From an uncultured Ruminiclostridium sp. (GTDB lineage Bacteria > Bacillota > Clostridia > Oscillospirales > Ruminococcaceae), in assembly GCA_910588335.1 (NCBI GenBank), contig CAJUQV010000005.1, positions 49,486 through 113,485 of the forward strand: a DNA stretch of 64,000 nucleotides, given 5' to 3'. The notes beneath the pieces were generated by a model. It worked only from the letters and a program-made list of their open reading frames with translations, did not search any database and was not told where the DNA came from. This document shows, in pieces, positions 59,027-64,000 of the stretch; the first letter of the stretch is position 1; every line of letters begins with the position of its first letter. The position numbers were made by a program, and so were the translations under genes.

Positions 59027-59356
59027 TTAATCAAACAGACTGTCAAAGTCCACATCGAGGGCGGCTTTGGGTTTTTCTTCGGTCAAAGATACCGCTGCGG
59101 AGGGGGGAAGGGTATCAACCTTGCCCTTTATTCCGAAATACTCGCGAACCCATTTCCAGTGAAGCTCGTCGGGGATATGTGCTATCCCCCCGCAATTGCG
59201 GCTTTTACCCTTATCCATACAGAATTCGCAGCAGCCTTTAAGGGTAAGCTTGTCTTTTTTGATTTTTTCCTCAACCTCCGCCGTTACCAGAGGCTTTATG
59301 TGCATCGCTATGTCTTTTTCCATATCGTTTGCGGGATTGTCAAATATTGTTGCCAT
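59027..59356 (-). CDS. PcfK-like protein (AcrIIA9-related family)
   Basis: 109 aa. The core TLKGCCEFCMDKGKSRNCGG, then HIPDELHWKWVREYFGI matches the PcfK-like domain that accompanies PcfJ on plasmids and prophages. Some members of this family are known as type II-A anti-CRISPR AcrIIA9 proteins, so a Cas9-inhibitory function is possible but cannot be inferred for this sequence. It also has an acidic C-terminal DVDFDSLFD tail. ATG 59356 with AAAGG at 9-nt spacing. Confidence 0.8.
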   Translation of the reverse strand: MATIFDNPANDMEKDIAMHIKPLVTAEVEEKIKKDKLTLKGCCEFCMDKGKSRNCGGIAHIPDELHWKWVREYFGIKGKVDTLPPSAAVSLTEEKPKAALDVDFDSLFD

Positions 59357-59374
59357 TTTTTTCATCCTTTCATA

Positions 59375-60172
59375 TTAACAGTTTGATATTTCGGTGCCGC
59401 GCCTTAGCAGCTTGATTCTTGCATACGGTCTGCCGGTGACCGGATTCTCTCCGACGTCGCAGTAGATTACGCACCAGCCTTTATAGATACAACCCAGATA
59501 TTTCTCCGCCTCGTCGTTCCTTGCCGCTTCGATGAGCTTTTTCATTCTCCGCTTGGTAATCTTGTCATCATCAATTATCTCATCGGGACGGATCATGTTT
59601 TGTGAGCAGTTCCAGCATCGCTCGTCCTTCTCCGCATATTTCTGTGACTTCATAAGATACCCTACCAGATTTGTCAATCCTCTTTCGGTAAACTGCAGTC
59701 TGTCAGCGTTCGCCCAGCCTTCGTGCCACAATCCTTCAACCTCGTCTCGGCTTACACCGTTTCCGCCGACTATAATGTGATAGTGCAATCTCGTCCTGCC
59801 GTTTATTTTTCCTTCCCGTACATAGATGTATTTGAATACCGCTCCTTTTTTCTTGTAAAGCCTTCTCAGCCTGTGTATGTAATTGTCTAACTGTTTCTTT
59901 GCCGTCTCCTTGTCGGGCGGGGCATTGGCAAAGGTCAGCGTAATGTGATAGTCCTTTTCTGTGAAGTTGTTTTGTACAAGCCACTCGAAATACTTTCGGG
60001 AGTAAGAATCGTTAAGCTTCTTAATTTTGGGGGGAGAAGCTCTTGTTTTCCCGCGCCGCGATTTTCTCGCGTTCTGCTGTTCCTCCTCGGAATATTCGTA
60101 CCAGTCTACCTGTCTGAATCTGCAGGAATACCGGCTAAAGCATTTCTCGCGTATAAAGGTATGTTTTTTCAT
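59375..60172 (-). CDS. HUH rolling-circle Rep-like protein
   Basis: 265 aa. Motifs of an HUH endonuclease appear in order: motif 1 HITLTF (76-81), motif 2 LHYHIIVG (129-136, the two metal-binding His) and motif 3 NLVGYLMKSQKY (168-179) with candidate nucleophile tyrosines. The spacing resembles Rep proteins of small ssDNA phages and plasmids, such as Gokushovirus VP4. Here it probably nicks an origin in this dsDNA prophage. The N-terminal 45 residues are basic. Confidence 0.85.
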   Translation of the reverse strand: MKKHTFIREKCFSRYSCRFRQVDWYEYSEEEQQNARKSRRGKTRASPPKIKKLNDSYSRKYFEWLVQNNFTEKDYHITLTFANAPPDKETAKKQLDNYIHRLRRLYKKKGAVFKYIYVREGKINGRTRLHYHIIVGGNGVSRDEVEGLWHEGWANADRLQFTERGLTNLVGYLMKSQKYAEKDERCWNCSQNMIRPDEIIDDDKITKRRMKKLIEAARNDEAEKYLGCIYKGWCVIYCDVGENPVTGRPYARIKLLRRGTEISNC

Positions 60173-60327
60173 TTTCCCGGTTTCCTTTAACGTTAATATT
60201 TATCATCAAAATAATATAATCAATAAAATAATTTCAACACTTACTATATTTGCTTTGCGTCCGAGTAGTTAATACTCATTACAAGCCCGCAAACGGCGAA
60301 ATTATCGCCTTTTTTTGAATTTTTTTA

Positions 60328-60356
60328 TTGACTTTTCCACGAGAAAATGATATAAT
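60328..60356 (+). promoter_or_regulatory. Plus-strand promoter opposing early genes
   Basis: TTGACT (60328-60333), 17-nt spacer, TATAAT (60351-60356). The spacer contains ACGAGAAAATGA (60339-60350), whose exact 12-nt complement TCATTTTCTCGT lies 52 nt downstream (60391-60402). Confidence 0.75.
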
Positions 60357-60362
60357 ATATAT

Positions 60363-60433
60363 GTTTTTAAGCAACACTTTTTCTTTTCATTCATTTTCTC
60401 GTTACCCGCCGATTTCGGCGGGTGTTTTTTTAC
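60363..60433 (+). ncRNA. Candidate ~70-nt small RNA
   Basis: Transcript expected from the promoter at 60328. It has no ORF; it ends in the stem CCCGCCGA/TCGGCGGG (60405-60422) with a run of T to 60431. It lies between the leftward zinc-finger gene (ends 60430) and the Rep-like gene. Possible antisense or regulatory RNA. Confidence 0.6.
60404..60433 (+). terminator. Terminator of the candidate sRNA
   Basis: ACCCGCCGATTTCGGCGGGT followed by GTTTTTTT. Classic Rho-independent form in the rightward direction. Confidence 0.85.
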
Positions 60434-60657
60434 TCTTTTTTCTCCTGAGACTGCTTTTCTTGCAGTTCCAGGAGTTTTTTTCTTTCCGCGATTCTTTTTT
60501 CACGGAAAAAACAGTGCGATAACGACGTTTGGTCTCCGCTGAAATGCTCGCATCCTTCTCTACAATGCTTTTCGCATATGTAAGCCTTGTATTGTCCGCA
60601 TCTCACCATCGAATGGGGATTCTCGGCTCCGCAGGCGGGGCATATCTTTTTTTCCAT
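60430..60657 (-). CDS. Cys/His zinc-finger phage protein
   Basis: 75 aa with many metal ligands: KICPACGAENPHSMVRCG, then YKAYICEKHCREGCEHFSGD and HCFFREKR. The C-terminal third is a basic/acidic helix. It may be a DNA-binding regulator; family not recognised. Its start overlaps the preceding gene's stop by one base (TAATG). Confidence 0.72.
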   Translation of the reverse strand: MEKKICPACGAENPHSMVRCGQYKAYICEKHCREGCEHFSGDQTSLSHCFFREKRIAERKKLLELQEKQSQEKKE

Positions 60658-61160
60658 TACTTTATCCTTTCCATCTCCTGCCGCGTAACTCTCGGCAAGA
60701 GAAAATCAAAGCAATATTCACAGAAAACTCTCAGCGCCTTTTCGCCTCCCCCAAAACCCGCGCTGTATATTTTCCCGTCCTCTTTCTTTACTCCGAACAT
60801 CTCCACACCGTTTGCGTTATTCATACAAAGCCGTATTTTTGAAAAATTTTCGGTACCCGGAACGGCAAAAGCGTACACTTCTTTCCATCCGCTCGGATCG
60901 GAGACCTCGGCGAGCTCCGCGGATATTGCCTCGATTTCGCTTTCGGGAACTTCTTTGTTTTCGATATACTCAGGCCTAAAGCTGTAGTATTCGGTTATAT
61001 CGGAAATGCGGTCGATTGCGCACATGGCGGCTCGGCGCGTCTTATACTGCCTTGTTTCGGCCGAAAGAGAACGTGGGGCAGGGAAGCCACTTTTGTCGTT
61101 CCCAGCGTAGTAAAGCTTAGTGCGGGTTTCAAAAACTACCCACTTATCTTTAATCAGCAT
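60657..61160 (-). CDS. Phage early hypothetical protein
   Basis: 167 aa. The pattern KDKWVVFETRTKLYYAGNDK, then TRRAAMCAIDRIS looks beta-alpha. The C-terminal third has GFGGGEKALRVFCEYCFDFL. No recognised domain; it may interact with the adjacent zinc-finger protein. RBS: GAAGGGTAAAAACA. Confidence 0.65.
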   Translation of the reverse strand: MLIKDKWVVFETRTKLYYAGNDKSGFPAPRSLSAETRQYKTRRAAMCAIDRISDITEYYSFRPEYIENKEVPESEIEAISAELAEVSDPSGWKEVYAFAVPGTENFSKIRLCMNNANGVEMFGVKKEDGKIYSAGFGGGEKALRVFCEYCFDFLLPRVTRQEMERIK

Positions 61161-61223
61161 TGTTTTTACCCTTCGTCATGTCTGTGCATTTAAAATAAAA
61201 CATGCCAACAGTATATTGAAAAC

Positions 61224-61673
61224 TCAAACTTTTACCTCCTGTCCGTTATCCGTGCGAAGCCGATTTACCGCCGTGGCAAAGGATATCCTTTGCCACTCTG
61301 CGTATATGGTGACAACCTCCGCCGCTATATCTGTTCCGTACTTGCACTCGTTAGCGTTGTTTAAACAATCGGAAAATTTTTCTAAAATACCCTCTGAGGG
61401 CTTTTCGTGATTAAATCCCAATTCGATCGGTCTCTTTCCGGTGCCGTTATCGCCGCCGCAGACCGCTATGTACAAAAAATCGTCCGCCTGCTCAAAGGAT
61501 ATTTCGTAAATTCCCGCGTAAAGCTCTATAATGGCCTTGCCGACCGCCATAATCCGCCTCGCCGCTTTCTTTTTGCCGTTAGCCGAAGCGGCGGCAGTGT
61601 CTTCAAGAATCATTTTACAATGCTCCGCGAATATTTCTGTCAGTGACAGCTCCGTCTTCGTCGTTTTTTTCAT
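61224..61673 (-). CDS. Phage early hypothetical protein
   Basis: 149 aa, largely helical with Cys (KYGTDIAAEVVTIYAEWQRI, FATAVNRLRTDNGQEVKV). The central ADDFLYIAVCGGDNGTGKRP segment is Gly-rich. No family recognised. ATG 61673 follows AAAGGAAACGAAG; a longer reading frame up to 61850 has no ribosome binding site and covers the next gene. Confidence 0.65.
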   Translation of the reverse strand: MKKTTKTELSLTEIFAEHCKMILEDTAAASANGKKKAARRIMAVGKAIIELYAGIYEISFEQADDFLYIAVCGGDNGTGKRPIELGFNHEKPSEGILEKFSDCLNNANECKYGTDIAAEVVTIYAEWQRISFATAVNRLRTDNGQEVKV

Positions 61674-61803
61674 CTTCGTTTCCTTTCTTGTTTTTTTCTT
61701 CAAAGGCCATAAAGGCCTCATAAAAAGCTTTTCCGATACCGTACCGTTTTCTGTAGGGAATATTTTCGGTGCAAACGTGAAAGGCGTTCCGGCTTTCCGC
61801 CAT
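61615..61803 (-). CDS. Small phage early protein
   Basis: 62 aa (SRNAFHVCTENIPYRKRYGI, GKAFYEAFMAFEEKNKKGNE). Basic first half, highly acidic second half. It follows the 61810-61995 gene with GGGAGTGATTGTAT before ATG 61803, and its end overlaps the next gene by 59 nt, a long overlap that lowers confidence. Confidence 0.55.
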   Translation of the reverse strand: MAESRNAFHVCTENIPYRKRYGIGKAFYEAFMAFEEKNKKGNEDEKNDEDGAVTDRNIRGAL

Positions 61804-61809
61804 ATACAA

Positions 61810-61995
61810 TCACTCCCTTTCCTTTTCAAAATCGTCCAGACGCTTCCCAAGACGGCGGATCAGTCCGTTTACATAATCCCTGCTCCACAGCAGCTCTTCG
61901 GGACACTTTTCGTCGCAAAGCGTCTTTACGCCCTCCAGTCCCTTTATCAGGACGGAAATATCGGTTTTTGAAAGCTTGATTTTTGTTCTGTACAT
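61810..61995 (-). CDS. Small phage early protein
   Basis: 61-aa helical protein (IKLSKTDISVLIKGLEGVKT, then RDYVNGLIRRLGKRLDDFEK). Two cysteines. No family recognised. ATG 61995 has AGAAAGGAAAAAAAT; the longer in-frame reading upstream would cross the promoter/operator region. Confidence 0.6.
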   Translation of the reverse strand: MYRTKIKLSKTDISVLIKGLEGVKTLCDEKCPEELLWSRDYVNGLIRRLGKRLDDFEKERE

Positions 61996-62014
61996 ATTTT
62001 TTTCCTTTCTGTGC

Positions 62015-62043
62015 TTGACAGGAAAGAACAAATCTGATATAAT
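62015..62043 (+). promoter_or_regulatory. Consensus plus-strand promoter overlapped by an inverted repeat
   Basis: TTGACA (62015-62020), 17-nt spacer, TATAAT (62038-62043). AATCTGA (62031-62037) and TCAGATT (62048-62054) form a perfect 7-bp inverted repeat that brackets the -10 box, a likely operator. Confidence 0.8.
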
Positions 62044-62049
62044 ATTTTC

Positions 62050-62138
62050 AGATTGGTTAACCCGTCTTTTTAGACTGGTTTTCCTGTCGGTTTTTTGTAA
62101 ACCGCCTTTCTTTTTCACTGATGGGGCGGTTTATTCTT
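62050..62138 (+). ncRNA. Candidate ~90-nt small RNA
   Basis: Expected transcript of the 62015 promoter. It has no ORF, an internal GTCT/AGAC hairpin (about 62064-62075) and the end stem AAACCGCC (62099-62106)/GGCGGTTT (62125-62132) with TATTCTTTT after it. It reads away from the early genes and antisense to nothing known, so a trans-acting or regulatory RNA is possible. Confidence 0.55.
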
Positions 62139-62213
62139 TTGTGCGGACTTTTGCACGCGCCTGCAAAAAGTTGTTTTAAGTGTGATTCGGATGAATAGTT
62201 TCCGTACAGACCG

Positions 62214-62393
62214 TCAATTGTCGTTGGCGGTCTTTTCTTTTCTATGTACCTTTGCTACTCCAAGCTGTTCCAATTGGAATACACAATCGTTAAGCGTCTT
62301 CAGTGCTTGTTCTATTTTTTGCATGGTTTCCTGTAATTCTTCATCGTCAATCTCGAAGCAGAATAGAAACTGTTTTGTTTTAGATTCGTTCAT
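62214..62393 (-). CDS. Small early protein, leftward gene 1 of the alternating cluster
   Basis: 59 aa, acidic helical (ETMQKIEQALKTLNDCVFQL, EQLGVAKVHRKEK). AAAGGGGGTGAGACA precedes ATG 62393. Its 5' flank is the first copy of the repeated control region. Function unknown. Confidence 0.62.
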   Translation of the reverse strand: MNESKTKQFLFCFEIDDEELQETMQKIEQALKTLNDCVFQLEQLGVAKVHRKEKTANDN

Positions 62394-62438
62394 TGTCTCA
62401 CCCCCTTTCATTGTTAGTCTGCCTGATTGCCGCTTCAT

Positions 62439-62509
62439 ATTGCCATTTTAGAAAATCCGTGCTATAATCTCATTATCGGCTCTGCCAAGCCGAAATAAAC
62501 CGAAAGGAG
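62439..62509 (+). repeat. 71-bp direct repeat, copy A
   Basis: Matches 63198-63268 over 71 nt with one mismatch (A versus C after TATAATCTC). It covers promoter, 5' leader and ribosome binding site of a plus-strand gene. Confidence 0.95.
62440..62509 (+). promoter_or_regulatory. Promoter/leader copy A
   Basis: TTGCCA (62440-62445), 17-nt spacer, TATAAT (62463-62468), then a TCGGCT/AGCCGA hairpin (in 62476-62493) and GAAAGGAG. Almost identical to copy B at 63199-63268. Confidence 0.85.
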
Positions 62510-62517
62510 GCAGCAGT

Positions 62518-62862
62518 ATGCGTAAAAGTAACATTACAACAACTACAGATAAAAAATCCAATAAAACGCAAGCTCAAATTTTTAACATACTTGATCAATA
62601 TTACACACATAAGTCCCTAAACTTAAGTCAGTTGGAAGTGCTGTGTAATTACGATTTTGAAAAAATAATGCAAAACTTTAACTATCTTAGAAATCAAAAA
62701 TATGTTAAAATTGCTTCAAATCATGCTATTATACATAATTTAACCGAAGACAGTCCTATTGACACAACAACACCTATTGAAATAACTGTTGAAGGCAAAA
62801 TCGCACTTAATATGTATAAAGAAAACTGTCGAGATTCCCAACTTGCGAAGGTGCGTGCATGA
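62518..62862 (+). CDS. Putative winged-helix protein, rightward gene
   Basis: 114 aa and AT-rich unlike its neighbours. The central part (QAQIFNILDQYYTHKSLNLS, QLEVLCNYDFEKIMQNFNYL, RNQKYVKI) looks like a helix-turn-helix with a beta wing ending at PIEITVEGKIALNMY. It is probably a DNA-binding regulator controlled by repeat copy A. GAAAGGAGG precedes ATG 62518. Confidence 0.68.
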   Translation: MRKSNITTTTDKKSNKTQAQIFNILDQYYTHKSLNLSQLEVLCNYDFEKIMQNFNYLRNQKYVKIASNHAIIHNLTEDSPIDTTTPIEITVEGKIALNMYKENCRDSQLAKVRA

Positions 62863-62899
62863 ATAACGCTTATAATAGCCATTTTAGCTTTAGCGGTTT

Positions 62900-63151
62900 C
62901 TATAATATCACTTGTTTTACAATGGATATAATGGCTAAAATTAGAGCTGTTACAGATATCCCGTTAATTGCATACCAAATTGTATTATTCATGTAAGAGC
63001 GCTCTCGTTCAAGCCGACTCTTATTAAATGCCAATGATAGTTCCGGCAAACTATCGAATTCATCATGGTTTTTACCGTCCCGAACTCTTTCTTCGAGGAC
63101 GGTAATTCTTTCGTTTAATTCTCTTATTTGTTTTTCTGTATTATCGTTCAT
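62900..63151 (-). CDS. Coiled-coil membrane protein, leftward gene 2
   Basis: 83 aa. Residues 5-50 are a coiled coil (QIRELNERITVLEERVRDGK), and the C-terminal ~28 residues are one or two membrane helices (WYAINGISVTALILAIISIV). It is an XhlA-like layout in miniature; possibly a superinfection or membrane factor. GAGAGGGGGGGAGAGA precedes ATG 63151. Confidence 0.65.
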   Translation of the reverse strand: MNDNTEKQIRELNERITVLEERVRDGKNHDEFDSLPELSLAFNKSRLERERSYMNNTIWYAINGISVTALILAIISIVKQVIL

Positions 63152-63197
63152 TCTCTCCCCCCCTCTCATTGTCAAGTTGCCTGATTGCTGCGTTCGT

Positions 63198-63268
63198 ATT
63201 GCCATTTTAGAAAATCCGTGCTATAATCTCCTTATCGGCTCTGCCAAGCCGAAATAAACCGAAAGGAG
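63198..63268 (+). repeat. 71-bp direct repeat, copy B
   Basis: Matches copy A (62439-62509) with one mismatch. Beyond the 71 bp, weaker similarity extends upstream across the start of the leftward gene (CCCCTCTCATTGT... against CCCCTTTCATTGT...). Confidence 0.95.
63199..63268 (+). promoter_or_regulatory. Promoter/leader copy B
   Basis: TTGCCA (63199-63204), 17-nt spacer, TATAAT (63222-63227), TCGGCT/AGCCGA hairpin and GAAAGGAG, as in copy A. Confidence 0.85.
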
Positions 63269-63277
63269 AGGATTTAA

Positions 63278-63457
63278 ATGAAATATTGTCCGCTCATCAA
63301 AGGTGAGTGCCGCCGTGATTGTGTCCTTTTTGTTGACAAGAATCGAACAGGAAACAGCAATTGCAGACTGGAATCCGCTGCAATAAGTTTGGAATGTATC
63401 GGTGAATATTTTGCCAAACAGCTCAATGAAGAGGACGAACAAAACTCTACCGTCTAA
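63278..63457 (+). CDS. Small Cys-rich phage protein, rightward gene
   Basis: 59 aa (MKYCPLIKGECRRDCVLFVD). Five cysteines (C4, C11, C15, C29, C40) suggest bound metal. It belongs to a type of short phage protein that begins KYCP.IKGEC. GGAGAGGATTTAA precedes ATG 63278. Its end overlaps the oppositely oriented next gene by 11 bp. Confidence 0.75.
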   Translation: MKYCPLIKGECRRDCVLFVDKNRTGNSNCRLESAAISLECIGEYFAKQLNEEDEQNSTV

Positions 63458-63680
63458 AGAGTGCTAATACGTCTTCATCAATACCTAAACTCTGTGCTGT
63501 TTCGGCAGCGTCAATTCCTTTACGAAGATTTAAAAGGATATTGAACGCTTCCGAGGCGGTACATTCATTTTCAGCAAAAATTCCAAGTATCTCCTTGTAA
63601 ATTTTTTTGTACCGTTCTCGTTTTATGGGGTCTGCTAAAGCCTCCTTATTTTCATGCCATCGTTGTACATTGTTTCCCAT
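63447..63680 (-). CDS. Small early protein, leftward gene 3
   Basis: 77 aa, helical and charged (NNVQRWHENKEALADPIKRE, NECTASEAFNILLNLRKGID, LGIDEDVLALFRR). No family recognised. AAAGGGGGTGATAAA precedes ATG 63680. A third, shorter copy of the repeat's left part (TTTCATTGTTAGGCTG, GATTGCCGCTT) follows at about 63691-63722. Confidence 0.66.
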   Translation of the reverse strand: MGNNVQRWHENKEALADPIKRERYKKIYKEILGIFAENECTASEAFNILLNLRKGIDAAETAQSLGIDEDVLALFRR

Positions 63681-63690
63681 TTTATCACCC

Positions 63691-63722
63691 CCTTTCATTG
63701 TTAGGCTGTCAGATTGCCGCTT
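63691..63722. repeat. Partial third copy of the control-region repeat
   Basis: CCCCTTTCATTGTTAG and GATTGCCGCTT match the sequence upstream of copy A at about 62402-62434, but the promoter part that follows is absent. Confidence 0.75.
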
Positions 63723-63729
63723 TACTCAG

Positions 63730-63954
63730 TTAAGAAATGTAAACCAACGGTGCAAAAAAATATATGTGCATATCTGTCATTTCTATGCCTAAAAGGGAAC
63801 AAGATGTTTCAATTTCATCTTGTTTCCACTCGCTTCTACATGACAGTCTTGCATTTAAAGTTGGTTCAGATATTCCGAGTTTTTGTGCAAATGCTTTTCT
63901 TGTACCAAAAACTTCAACAATTTTTCCTAAAAGCTTGCTATAGTCTCTTGCCAT
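63730..63954 (-). CDS. Phage DUF739/Cro-like regulator
   Basis: 74-aa helix-turn-helix protein (KIVEVFGTRKAFAQKLGISE, PTLNARLSCRSEWKQDEIET) resembling DUF739/Cro-type phage regulators. AAAGGAGCGATATT precedes ATG 63954. The operator-like GTTTACATTTGTAAAC lies just upstream (63981). It is probably the first early gene leftward, facing a repressor outside the window. Confidence 0.8.
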   Translation of the reverse strand: MARDYSKLLGKIVEVFGTRKAFAQKLGISEPTLNARLSCRSEWKQDEIETSCSLLGIEMTDMHIYFFAPLVYIS

Positions 63955-63980
63955 AATATCGCTCCTTTCATAATTTTTTA

Positions 63981-63996
63981 GTTTACATTTGTAAAC
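63981..63996. promoter_or_regulatory. Operator-like perfect palindrome
   Basis: GTTTACA-TT-TGTAAAC, 7-bp arms, 26 nt upstream of the Cro-like start codon. A half-site ATGTAAAC occurs near 63738 inside the gene. Typical of a phage repressor/Cro operator. Confidence 0.7.
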
Positions 63997-64000
63997 AACT

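Noticed and set aside
1..64000. Complete insertion sequences or transposases
   Set aside because: No transposase ORF or terminal-repeat pair was found; only the 4212-4418 element resembles a mobile-element remnant.

Overview
The window joins about 15 kb of bacterial chromosome to about 49 kb of a prophage. Base composition, AGGAGG-type ribosome binding sites, TTGACA/TATAAT promoters, a T-box leader and a V/A-type ATPase operon point to a low-to-mid-GC anaerobic member of Clostridia (gut Oscillospiraceae/Lachnospiraceae type); the sequence alone does not give a genus.

Host part (1-15.35 kb). A rightward V/A-ATPase operon runs in the order C (cut by the left edge), I, K, F, E, A, B, D, with a 207-nt structured non-coding insert between F and E. 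A 21-bp perfect inverted repeat ends it. Three leftward genes follow: a small lipoprotein, an 840-aa fusion of a sugar-isomerase-like TIM barrel with an acyl-CoA ligase, and leuA under a leucine T-box. Then come three tRNA genes (Met-CAT, Glu-TTC, Ala-GGC) behind a perfect promoter, two strong terminators and a small XRE regulator.

Prophage (about 15.4 kb to beyond 64 kb). Almost everything is on the minus strand, so the phage reads from right (early) to left (late). From the left the late genes are: lysis cassette (NlpC/P60-type endolysin, LLH holin, a 2-TM protein, XhlA-like), tail fibres, P2-type baseplate (I, J, W, V, D, X) and GpU-like tail protein, tape measure, a tail assembly chaperone with a programmed -1 frameshift, tail tube and sheath, then a lambda-type head (FI/FII/Z-like proteins, capsid E, decoration D, ClpP-like protease C, portal B, W-like, terminase A and Nu1). 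The phage is thus a myovirus with a P2-like tail on a lambda-like head. Integrase and repressor are not in the window.

Middle and early region (43-64 kb). A short plus-strand cassette (two tiny membrane peptides plus an HTH protein) sits inside the packaging genes behind a perfect promoter whose spacer is a palindrome. Further right are an amidoligase/gamma-glutamylcyclotransferase/zinc-ribbon group, a ParB-fused DNA methylase with a P27-type small terminase, an ArpU-like late regulator, an AAA ATPase, and a 2.3-kb scarred stretch with in-frame chimeras and a nonsense-mutated gene. Next come a PP-loop PAPS-reductase-like protein, an N6-methylase-like protein, and a plasmid-like replication group (PcfJ, PcfK-like, HUH Rep-like). 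The right end has five small genes on alternating strands; both plus-strand genes use an almost identical 71-bp promoter/leader copy. Two further consensus plus-strand promoters with short hairpin-terminated transcripts look like small RNAs.

Least expected and most worth testing: the duplicated promoter modules and strand-alternating genes (62.2-63.7 kb), the palindromic-promoter cassette (43.2-43.8 kb), the amidoligase cassette, the chimeric gene cluster (50.2-52.5 kb), the baseplate hub carrying wall-binding domains, and the frameshift signal.
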